Shown here piece after piece: positions 9,497-17,877 of a stretch of 64,000 nucleotides of DNA. Below the pieces are notes generated by a model that made no database searches, was not told the origin of the DNA, and was given only the letters and a program-made list of their open reading frames with translations. The stretch lies in NCBI GenBank assembly GCA_003864495.1, contig ML133447.1, positions 62,001-126,000 of the forward strand. The letters run 5' to 3'. The DNA comes from Nemopilema nomurai. Its lineage: Eukaryota > Cnidaria > Scyphozoa > Rhizostomeae > Rhizostomatidae. Position numbers and translations under genes: made by a program. How positions within the stretch are numbered: position 1 is the first letter of the stretch; each line of letters opens with the position of its first letter.

Positions 9497-9797
9497 AGTC
9501 TTTCTCCTTTTTTGCTTTGTTAATAATTTTCTCTTTATGTAATCTTCACCCTTGCAGGTTTCTTACCAACTTTATTTTTTCAGGTAAAATTGATTGGTCT
9601 AATTCTCATATTGCTCCGATCGTTTCAATTTCTTTAATTTCTATAAACCATTGATTAAATGATATATTTAATTTTTTGCACGTATCTTCAATAGGAATAT
9701 CGTTGGCGTAATCTTCTACTATTACCTGTTGCATTTTTGATTTTTTAATATCAATTTCTTTATAGTTGTATTTGTTAATATCTTTAATTTTAATCAT
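9480..9797 (-). CDS. Small putative helix-turn-helix protein, 105 aa
   Basis: Residues about 24-50 (YANDIPIEDTCKKLNIS, then FNQW) resemble the helix-turn-helix of small terminase-like or Trp-repressor-like proteins. Two TGA codons give Trp, and the C-terminus is basic. It overlaps the collagen gene start by 17 bases, so the two are coupled. Conserved in genotype B. A DNA-binding role is inferred from this short pattern only. Confidence 0.65.
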
Positions 9798-9804
9798 TAT
9801 TTAA

Positions 9805-10122
9805 TTACCTTTTATTATTTCAATTTTCTAAAATATATTCTTCGACTTCTTCTTTCGTTTCAAACGAAACTGGATCGTTCATTAAATAACTATTAAATAG
9901 TTCAAACCCCCAATAATTCGTTCAAGGTTCATTAAGGCGTTTATTTGGCGATCATTCCAAAACTGAAAACGCTAATTTTACCTTCATATTAGAAACTTCT
10001 GGTTCGGCGTTTTCAAAAATAAGTTTATGACGCTGAATAGGAACCATTCCCATTTTAATTTGTTCTTCAGTAAATAGTTTAGTTTCTTTTGTTGTTCTAA
10101 TTTTTATTCATCTAATTTTCAT
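9805..10122 (-). CDS. Early protein, 105 aa, unrecognised
   Basis: The protein is rich in Trp, four of them from TGA, and ends with an acidic helix (KEEVEEYI). Its N-terminal half differs strongly from the genotype-B homologue, while the C-terminal half from about residue 47 is nearly identical. A boundary of allelic exchange therefore falls inside this gene. A palindrome TTTCGTTTCAAACGAAA (9853-9869) lies within the coding part. No domain is recognised. Confidence 0.7.
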
Positions 10123-10123
10123 T

Positions 10124-10432
10124 TTAATAATCCAATAATTTATTAAGTTCTAACATTCCATTTTTTATAAATTTTTTTAATGGTATGTTAATAGCGATAT
10201 TTTGCTTTTCTATTTCATTTTTAATTGCTTTTATAGCGTCAATTACAACACCAAAATTAACTAATCTCGGGTTTGTTTCCATTCGGCAAATAGTAGATTG
10301 ACTAGTATTAATTAATTCACTTAATTTAATTTGCGACATTTTAACCAATACTCGTGCAGTTCTAATTTGATTACCAAGTTGTTTAAGGTCTAAATTATTT
10401 ACTCGGTTAATTTTGTTAATTATTAGTGTCAT
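10124..10432 (-). CDS. XRE/Cro-CI-type repressor-like protein, 102 aa (genotype A only)
   Basis: Residues about 16-55 read LGNQIRTAR...MSQIKLSELINTSQSTICRME, the classic XRE helix-turn-helix with a typical recognition helix. I chose the ATG at 10432 after AAAGGTGGTGG; GTG codons just upstream are possible. The gene overlaps the Zn-ribbon gene by 17 bases. In genotype B this slot holds unrelated small genes. As the only recognisable repressor it may control the early/late switch, but the phage has no integrase, so lysogeny would have to be episomal or carrier-state. Confidence 0.8.
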   Translation of the reverse strand: MTLIINKINRVNNLDLKQLGNQIRTARVLVKMSQIKLSELINTSQSTICRMETNPRLVNFGVVIDAIKAIKNEIEKQNIAINIPLKKFIKNGMLELNKLLDY

Positions 10433-10640
10433 TTTTACCACCACCTTTAACCTTTTCTCTTACCGCTTTTGCTAATGCCGCCATTTGGACTGCTTTCCTG
10501 TATGGTGTTTTTGACCTGCGAATATACATTTGAAACGCTTCGTCGTTAGTCAAAACACACATAACACAGATTGCGTCCTTTGGATCAACAACTAAAAATT
10601 CTGGTCCTTTACAAAAATAGCATTTTGTTAATTTATTCAT
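10416..10640 (-). CDS. Zn-ribbon protein, 74 aa (genotype A only)
   Basis: Two CxxC pairs, C7/C10 and C25/C28, form a zinc ribbon; the C-terminal half is a basic helix (RKAVQMAALAKAVREKVKGGGK). This looks like a small DNA- or RNA-binding regulator. Its start overlaps the upstream stop as TAATG, and its end overlaps the XRE gene. No homologue lies at this place in genotype B. Confidence 0.72.
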   Translation of the reverse strand: MNKLTKCYFCKGPEFLVVDPKDAICVMCVLTNDEAFQMYIRRSKTPYRKAVQMAALAKAVREKVKGGGKNDTNN

Positions 10641-10867
10641 TATTTAATACCTTTCAAAATATTAGCGTATTTAATAATCGCTTTATCTAACCCAATTTTC
10701 GCCTTTTTATAATCTTTAATTGCTTTTTGATATTCAATTTGTTCGCTATTAGTTAATAATTTTTTTTTATCTAATAATTCAATATCGTCGGCAGCATATC
10801 TTTTTCATTTAATATATTCACTAATTGCGAATTCTAGGTCGCTTATTCAATATTTATTATTATTCAT
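10640..10867 (-). CDS. Small charged helical protein, 75 aa (genotype A only)
   Basis: Mostly helical, rich in Lys, Glu and Ile, with Trp read from TGA near residues 7 and 21. It overlaps the upstream 149-aa gene by 8 bases and the downstream gene by one base (TAATG), so it sits in a translationally coupled chain. The genotype-B gene in this slot (28848-29006) is unrelated apart from the first few residues (MNN). No function is recognised. Confidence 0.6.
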
Positions 10868-11309
10868 TGTTAAATTCCTTATAACCAGCAATTACTTCTT
10901 TTAATGCCCCTTCGATTAGTTCAGTTGGTAATGGCACGTCCATTGTTCCATAAGTTCAACGGGTAAATAATTTTCCGTCTTTATAAACTCATACTGCAAC
11001 ACTTTTATTGTTAAATACCGCTAATCAACGACCGATTTTAATTCTAGTTTTTCCATTTACTTTTTCAATACCATTTAAGGCGTGGCAAGCAAAGCACTGA
11101 GTGCCAAAATAACCATTTCGTCCAATTTCGTTATTTAATCAGGGTTTATGCGTATAGCAAATTTCATACCCTTTCTTTCGGAATGTTTCGACATATTCAA
11201 CTAAGGAGCAATCCCTACTACAATATTTATTGTCGTCGTGTTCTAAGGGTAAATTGTGGTTAATTTTAACCATCGCTTTACATTTTAAACATTTAATATA
11301 TTTTTCCAT
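10860..11309 (-). CDS. First early protein, two Zn sites, 149 aa
   Basis: The N-terminal zinc module has C7/C10 and C30/C34. A second set, C51 with C72/C75 (QCFACHAL), lies before a beta-rich C-terminal domain. It is the promoter-proximal leftward gene, so it is probably made first. Genotype B lacks about residues 7-41: both begin MEKYIK and resume at KGYEICY, so the first zinc module was cleanly lost or gained. A nucleic-acid-binding or host-takeover role is possible; no family is recognised. Confidence 0.72.
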
Positions 11310-11354
11310 ATTTTTTACCTTTTTCTTTTTGCGCTACCTTTGCGCTATGTAAAT

Positions 11355-11360
11355 ATTATA
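11355..11360 (-). promoter_or_regulatory. Early leftward promoter, -10 box
   Basis: On the minus strand this reads TATAAT, 46-51 bases before the first early ATG. No good -35 hexamer is present. Instead there is a long A-tract and, about 50 bases upstream, the element GGACTAATATTAA, which recurs at both genotype-B early promoters. The predicted transcript begins with a GCGC-AAAGGTA-GCGC hairpin. Confidence 0.7.
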
Positions 11361-11808
11361 CACTTTTTTTTATTTTTTTTTATTTTTTTTTATAAGTTAA
11401 TATTAGTCCGTGTTTATCGGTGTTTATTTAATTAAAAAAAATTTAATAATTAAATGTTTTAATCAATTATTCTATTTTTTTTATTTATTTTTTTGTATAA
11501 AAAACATAATAAATTATTAACTTTTAACCGCTTTTTGTTATAATCAAATTATAGTTTTCAAACATAATTATTAGTCGCATTGTTAAAATTTCATATCATT
11601 TTTTTTATAGTAGTTTTACCGCTAACCATCGGGCAATTTACGCCGTCTAATAACAAAATAACACAAATAACAAGCTAATAATAATAAAATTATAACTATA
11701 TTTAGTAATAAATATATTTAATAAATTAAATATAATTTGGGTATGCAACTGAAAGTTTAATAATTTCACTAGTTAATATAATTTTTTACTTTTAAGGGTT
11801 AAAAAATA

Positions 11809-11856
11809 TATAATTTAATTTGAAGTTGTAGCGAACTTTAATCGCTAAAATAGGAG
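11809..11856 (+). promoter_or_regulatory. Late rightward promoter, leader hairpin and RBS
   Basis: The TATAAT at 11809-11814 is followed by a leader with a stem AGCGA (11830-11834) / TCGCT (11842-11846) and the ribosome-binding site TAGGAG (11851-11856). The ATG is at 11866. The same hairpin is present in genotype B with a changed loop base (A to G). No clear -35 is seen, so a phage or host activator may be needed. Confidence 0.65.
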
Positions 11857-11865
11857 TTTAATATT

Positions 11866-12249
11866 ATGAGTATTGACGAAAATAACAAAGTGGCTGACAC
11901 TTTGACAGAAAAAACAGATGATAAAGCGGACTTAGCTTTTATAAAATTAAGAAAAGAATTAAAGCAATTAAAAACCCGAAATGCTATTTTAAGCGAAGAA
12001 AACAAAGGTTATAAGATTAAAACATATGAAACTGAGTTTATTAAGCAAGGTGGGCGTAAAAATGCGTTTAAAGCGTTCTTAAAAGTAAATGGTGAAGTCT
12101 TAGAAGACGGATTAGAATCCGTTAATTGAAAACAACAAAAAAAAGAACACGATTATTTATTTAATATTGAAGGCGCTAATTCGTCTAACGACGGATTTAA
12201 TTCAGGTAAAATTGACGACGGATTAGGTGGGTTCAAACTAAAAAAATAA
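11866..12249 (+). CDS. Putative capsid scaffolding protein, 127 aa
   Basis: The first late gene, directly before the major capsid gene. It is highly charged and helical (residues about 20-60, ELKQLKTRNAILSEENK) with a Gly/Asp-rich C-terminus. Size and position match phi29 gp7-type scaffolds, which guide prohead assembly and then leave. The sequence itself is not diagnostic. One TGA (Trp) lies at residue 88. Confidence 0.6.
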
Positions 12250-12280
12250 GTTAATCGTTATTACAAAAAGGTAAATAATA

Positions 12281-13279
12281 ATGGCTTATCCAGATAAAAT
12301 TTTCAATTTTAAGCTTAACGGCGTAGAAATTGACGGGAACAAACTATATAGTGAATTAGGTATTGTTCCACAAGAAACCGGACACTTCCGAAAATTAGGG
12401 TTAATTTTAGATCGTTTGCGTGAACCAGGGCAAACACTACAATTTACTATTCCAAAACGACAAAAATTAAAGAAAGTTAAAAACGTTCCATATGTCACAC
12501 AAACAGAAGCCTGAGCGAATACTTTTGAAGGTTATAAGTTTGAAATTAAATTTAAACCAGGGTATTACTGAGTAGCTAGTGGTGACAGATTGAACCAAGA
12601 ACTATTTTTATTAGCCGATCAAATTCAAGGGCATATTTTCTCATCTCGTATCATTGAAAAAGGGCGTTATGAAGATATTAACTATGTTAAAACGGCTAAA
12701 ACATTTTTAGATGCTAATAAAGCTAATAATGTAATGGAATTATTAACAACTGATTTAACTAATTTAGATAATGCAAAAGCAGTTAAAATTTATGAAACAT
12801 TTTTAGAAATGATTAAAAAAGTTCGTAAAGTTTCAAATGATATTACTGCTAGCTTAGGTAATAATTTAGTACCAAAATTAAAAGTATCAATTAGTCCTGA
12901 TATGCGAATGGCTTTACAAATGGCGTTATTTACAAAAGCTATTAATCCCGAATACATTATGGAAGAAGGTGAAAAAAATATGATTGTTGACGGCGTTAAG
13001 TTGCATACGCTTAATGTTTTTGGTTCTAATATCATTTACTCCGATTTAGTTTCTGTTGATGCGACAAAGTTTCACGCCTTATTCGTAGTTGATTTAGGTG
13101 AAAAAGCACCCGCAATTGCTTATCGTGGTGGTGCTAATTACGCTAAACAAGCTGAAGATATTTTAATGGCTGGTTTGCATCACGCTTCCTTCCGTTCTAG
13201 CGAAGGGGTTGGTGTTTGAGAAGAACTTGCTAAATTCTGTGTTTATGGAATTTACACAAAAACACCTGCAAGCAAATAA
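12281..13279 (+). CDS. Major capsid protein candidate, 332 aa
   Basis: The reading frame is continuous through four TGA (Trp) codons. It follows the scaffold candidate by 31 bases and precedes the fibre gene. Composition is that of a soluble mixed alpha/beta shell protein, with conserved blocks such as KVSISPDMRMALQMALF and DGVKLHTLNVFGSN. Position, length, and strong conservation between genotypes A and B support the major capsid role; I do not see a motif that proves the HK97 fold. Confidence 0.7.
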
Positions 13280-13326
13280 CATTTCAAATTAAAATTAAAA
13301 AATAATTAAATGTTATAAAATATAAA

Positions 13327-13411
13327 TGTGGTAGATACCCGTTAATTTTGTTAGCGGAACTACAACACACCTACGGGGCGGACTAGCCTGCGAGTTATCT
13401 GCCCTTCAAGG
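13327..13411 (+). ncRNA. Conserved structured RNA between capsid and fibre genes
   Basis: Two stems are supported by paired changes between genotypes. Stem P2 is CCGTTAA (13339-13345) with TTAGCGG (13351-13357); genotype B has CCGTAAG/CTTATGG. Stem P3 is GGGCGGA (13376-13382) with TCTGCCC (13398-13404); genotype B has GGG-A-CGG-A-CTA with TAGCCGCCC. An outer GTAG/CTAC pairing frames P2, and the P3 loop keeps ACTAGCCTG. It ends 7 bases before the fibre ATG, so it may control fibre translation, process the mRNA, or act as a separate RNA. Region 13280-13418 holds no gene. Confidence 0.7.
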
Positions 13412-13418
13412 TATTTAG

Positions 13419-15999
13419 ATGCTATTAATTTACGATCAAACTAAACCGGATTTTAATACTTTTGAAAAACAAAAAAAAGCGTTTTTATTAAAGATTAAAA
13501 CCGACTTTGGAATTACAATTGAAGAAAACGACGAACTATTATCAAGCGCTTTATTAAGCGCAAATAGTAGTTTAATAGGGGCAACCGGCGGACGATTGAC
13601 AATTTACGCCGAATTTAGCACTTTAAGTGCGCAACAACAGGGACTAGTAATCAACGCATTAGCAATAATGGTTGATTATGCAATTAAAAACGGCGTATTT
13701 AACGAAGGGACAAGCGTTAGCGGTTCTAGCGGCGGTGTTTCTAGTTCAATATCAAACCAACGGGACGGGACTTATATCCCATCAAAGGCATTAAAATTGT
13801 TAGAAGTAGCAAACTTACTAAGTCCAACAATTTTAATCGTCACTGACGACCCACAAACAGGCGACGACTTATCAATTAGCGTTGATACTTGAAATGCGTG
13901 AAAGAAACAAGCATTAATAGATATTGACACACTAATTAGACAACGAGCGGTGTTATTCAAAGGTGATAAGGGAGATACAGGGCCAGTTGGACCACAAGGT
14001 GCAACAGGACCAGCAGGACCACAAGGAATAACAGCTGGTTATAAAATTTTAGGCGTTCCTGCTAGTGGTGATTTTTCAGTTAAAATTAGTGGTGAGAGTG
14101 GCGGTAATGCTAAAAGTAATATTTACATTGCAGATACCGGCAATATTTTCTTAGATACATCGGCAATTACCGACACTGGTAAAGTCAATACGCCGCAGTT
14201 GAGAATTGACGGCGTTGGTGATACTGCACTAGCTAATAAAGAGCCTTTATGACTAAATAATGTTGTTTGATGAGGCCTATTAAAAAGATTATTAGCGTTA
14301 AAAGCCACTACAACGGCGTTAAACACACAAAAAACAGATTTAGAAGCAAAGATAGCGTTAAAGCGTGATATTAGCGATAGTTATACAAAGGCCGAAGTAG
14401 ATGCAAAAGTAGCTGCTGGTGGTGGTGGTGGTTCTTGATGCTTACACAAAACAGAAACAGATAATAAATTAGCGTTAAAAGCAGATAAAACAGAAATTAT
14501 ACCTAATAATAGCCATGATTATAATCTTAATAAACGCTTTAATGCCAATGGTAATATAATATATAATTTACATAATAGCCCTACATACTCACACGAAGCT
14601 GTAAATAAAAAATATGTTGATGATAAAGTTGCTGCTGTGTGGTTCTGTTGATGCTTACACAAAAGAAGAAACGGACGACAAGATTGCTAAATTAGCAGGT
14701 TCTGGGGTTAATTTGAATAAAATTATTCCATTACAAGACGAAGTAGAAATAGCGACCGATGTCCTTAAATTAATACCGCATTTTACCTTCCCTAGTGGAA
14801 CTGATTATGACGCTAATAGAAACTATTATTTAAATACATTATTAAAATACGGGTTAGTGGTAGGTGATTACTTCAAACTTACCTTCCCGTCTGGTTGAAA
14901 TTTAAGTAAGAATTCTAGCGATAATATTAAAGTCGCTGGTAAAACATTTTTGGTAGTTATTACATACACAAATGTTATTTTTTACTATGTAAAAGGTTAT
15001 GAAGACGGCGACACAACAAAACAAGCTTATAGATTTGAACTCGTTCCTTATGGTCGTTTATTAATATATGAATTAAAAACAACGACAATTAAACCCGAAG
15101 ATTGAAAACCAGATGGAAATGCACCGGCTACTAATAAATTTATTAGAACCAAAGACTTTTTAGAATTAACAACTTAAAAAAAGGTTAGCATTACATCCAC
15201 GAGAAACTGCTACATTTGCTAGTGTAGGCGTTAATTACGGAATTAAATATGAAAAATTAGCTAATTCAAAATTTAAAGTTCGTGGTAATCGTATCCACTG
15301 AGTAAAAAACACGGCTCCGCCATTTTTCGGCGGCGATGGGTTAGAATTAAAAGCCTATTTTAACTATGATTGGTCGGCTTTACCTAATAGTACCGAAACA
15401 AACGAAATAACAGGTTTAAGCGCACCAAAGCGTTTTTTCAAAGGCGATAAATTAATTATTGATTGCCATATGCATTTGAAAGAATTTGGTCGCCACGGCT
15501 TATTTTTAGTTTTTAAATATAATGGGATTAAATTAAAATTAAAAGATACCAAAACACTAAATCGTTGAAATTCACACCCACCAGCTAATACTACAAATGT
15601 AGATTTAAAAGGCGAATGAATGCGTAATCAAAATATCACTGATTGCGACCAATTAGCCATCGGACAATGGAACGCATTTTCTGGCGGTGGTAATAAATAT
15701 TTCAACACGAAAATATCACTTCGTTTTGAAGCGACAGCAATTTTTATAGAAACAAAAGGCGGGCTTGATAATGGCAACGATATCAACGATACCGAAACAA
15801 AAGCAGTTATTAATACCAACAAACTACGACGATAATAGTTGAGTTTTCAAATATAGAGTGCTGACGAACTAATTTTGCTACTGGAACTAGCTTAAGTGGT
15901 ATAAGTCCTTATATTTTAGACACGGGAACTGAAATCGTCATTTATGAAAGTGCTTACAACAAGCAGTTAAAAGCAGTTGATGACGGAGTTATATTTTAA
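13419..15999 (+). CDS. Fibre protein with short collagen repeat (about 860 aa, frameshifted)
   Basis: Residues 1-175 form an N-terminal domain that probably anchors to the virion. About eight Gly-X-Y triplets follow near residues 181-203, then a shaft with fibre-type repeats (YTKAEVDAK, YTKEETDDK) and a large C-terminal domain. The place just after the capsid gene matches phi29 head fibre gp8.5. In this copy several bases are missing or added after 14430 (for example near 14434, 14634, 15175 and 15830), breaking the frame, but all pieces align to one long protein ending at TAA 15997-15999. The stop overlaps the next ATG (TAATG). Confidence 0.78.
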
Positions 16000-16355
16000 T
16001 GATTAAAGCGTTAATTCCATTCTTAAAGAATGTTAAAAGCCAGTTATTAATTCTAGCGGTTATATTTGCAGTTGGTGGTGGTGTTTTAATTTACCACGCC
16101 GAAAATAGCGCTAAAAGCGTTAAAATTGAAACTAATTATAGAATTAATGGAACAATTGATAAGGAGCGATATTCGCCCCTTAAAACTAATTTAACGGCCT
16201 TAATTGGTGGCGGACTACTAATGACACTTAGCGGTGTTTGTATCATCGGCTTTATTTTCAAAAATGGAAGCGCTAATAATCACAAACAATTATTTAATGA
16301 AATTAAAGAAATTAAAGAATTATTAAAGGAGCAAAAAAAAGACAATGCAAAATAA
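15999..16355 (+). CDS. Late membrane protein, two TM segments, 118 aa (holin candidate)
   Basis: Hydrophobic segments lie at about residues 16-33 and 65-87, followed by a charged helix (EIKEIKELLKEQKKDNAK). That topology is common among holins, and the gene is in the late block, so it may open the membrane for release. No endolysin is present, which fits a wall-less host. A virion membrane-contact role is the alternative. The start overlaps the fibre stop, and the end overlaps the next gene. Confidence 0.7.
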   Translation: MIKALIPFLKNVKSQLLILAVIFAVGGGVLIYHAENSAKSVKIETNYRINGTIDKERYSPLKTNLTALIGGGLLMTLSGVCIIGFIFKNGSANNHKQLFNEIKEIKELLKEQKKDNAK

Positions 16356-16514
16356 AATTATTCAATTCTTAAAAAAAACGGAAAACTAATATTAACTAGA
16401 TTAACAATTATTCTATTAAATGCACTAGAATTAGTTTTAGTATTTATTCCAACTAAACGGGTTTCACTTGCACCATTAATTAAGTGATTAGAAGATTTTA
16501 ACAATCGATTATAA
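16345..16514 (+). CDS. Small hydrophobic protein, 56 aa (one base short here)
   Basis: The intact version (54120-54290) has one hydrophobic stretch at about residues 14-35 and a basic N-terminus. It overlaps the 118-aa membrane protein gene by 11 bases, which suggests a coupled pair such as a holin and partner. This copy lacks one C at about 16367, inside an A-run. No family is recognised. Confidence 0.6.
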
Positions 16515-16515
16515 A

Positions 16516-17877
16516 ATGACTACAAAAACTATTAAATTAGAAGATAAAATTAAACAACATTTAATTAGATTGTTTGCGGACAAGTTTGTTAATTATTTAG
16601 GCGGTAAAGGCTACTTATTAAGCAGTGAAAACGAAGCTATTAATAAGTTTTGGACTAATTGACAAATTAATAGCCACTTCGAACAATTAGTGCATCAAAT
16701 TATTAGTGAAACAAGTATTAAGGGAGAAGTGGCGGTTGGTATTGAAGCGTTAATTGAAAATGACGAGCAAATATTCGTGGTAAAAGATAATATATTCGCT
16801 AAGACTTGACGCTTTAACGAGCTTTATTCAATTACGCTATTAAAAACTATTGTTGTTAGTCAAAACCTTAATTATTACTTATTAGAAACCTGAACTAATG
16901 AATATGTGGATCGGCGTTTCTTTACTAATAAACCAACACTAAATAATCGTGGCATTCCATTAGCTTATTCAAGTATTCAATTAAAATTACCGCTAGCTTA
17001 TCAAAATTTACACGAAGGCATTAAACAGAACCCTTACGGCTTTATTCCTTTTGAAGTTTTTCAAAACTATTATTTTTACAATAAACCCGATGTTAATAAA
17101 GCAGAATTAGAAATTGAAAACTACACAGAATATAAAAACTTTGAAATTAACGAATGGGGCACAGGTGGTACTATTCTAGCGTTTAATAACTTAGACCAGT
17201 CCACGATGAAAACACTGGCAAACAAAGCGAGTAATTGAATTAAAACATTAAAAAAAGTATTGTTCGGGCAAGGCACTAAGGGAGCAGAAAGTAAAACATT
17301 AGAATATGTTAATCCGAACTACCAGATTAATCCGTTTATTGATATGGACAAGTATTATTTAAGTAAAATTTACCAAGCCGTAGGGCTTCAATTTGACACC
17401 AAAATAGAAAATTCAACCGCTACCGAAGCATCGCTTAACCACTCATCGCAAGGTAGCACTATTAACCTTAAACGACAAACATTTAACGATGCAATGAACC
17501 GACTATTGTTTAAGCTTTTTAGTTTTAGATTTGAAATAAAAGATATGTCGGCGTTTGAATTCACCCTTAACGAAAATACGGCGTTAAACTTAAAAGAAAC
17601 AACAGAACAAGTTCGGATTGAATTAGAATTAGGTTTAATTAGTAAAAAAGACGCTATTATTAAAATTAATGGATGCAACGAAGAAGAAGCGGGTAATCGT
17701 TTAGATAAAATTAACGATGAAAAAATAGAAGCGTTAAAAATGATAAATGAACATTATCCCGCCGCTAGTCAAAACGACGCAAATACGCCACAGAACCAAA
17801 CGGCATTAACAAACCAGGAAGATAATAACAATGGCATTAACCAAGTTCCAAATAAAACAAATAAACCGCAACAATAA
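16516..17877 (+). CDS. Portal protein, 453 aa
   Basis: The ring at the capsid vertex through which DNA enters and to which the tail binds. The C-terminal half shows the portal-like helical block NSTATEASLNHSS...LKRQTFNDAMNRLL and then QVRIELELGLISKKDAI...GCNEEEA, typical of SPP1-type portals, ending in an Asn/Gln-rich tail. Length is usual for a portal. Several Trp come from TGA. It overlaps the tail gene by 47 bases. The sequence is almost identical in genotype B. Confidence 0.82.

Larger units (their letters stand above)
11310..11865. other. Control region between early and late blocks
   Basis: This is 556 bases of very AT-rich DNA with no supportable gene. It holds the leftward promoter (11355), a TATAAT at about 11540, a 40-base element at 11593-11632 (ATATCA, T-run, TATAGTAG, then CATCGG) present twice in genotype B, and rightward TATAAT boxes near 11731 and 11809. 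A replication origin could also lie here because the strands diverge, but no iteron set is clear. Confidence 0.7.

Noticed and set aside
9853..9869. Palindrome TTTCGTTTCAAACGAAA as an operator
   Set aside because: It lies inside coding sequence encoding SFETK, with no link to a promoter; similar partial matches elsewhere look like chance in AT-rich DNA.
12590..13219. Short separate genes ending at TGA (for example a 209-aa capsid piece)
   Set aside because: TGA is Trp here, so these are pieces of longer genes and not separate proteins.
13327..13411. Reading the structured element as phi29-type packaging RNA
   Set aside because: No sequence or layout match, it lies inside the late operon, and the phage has a nuclease-type TerL that needs no pRNA.
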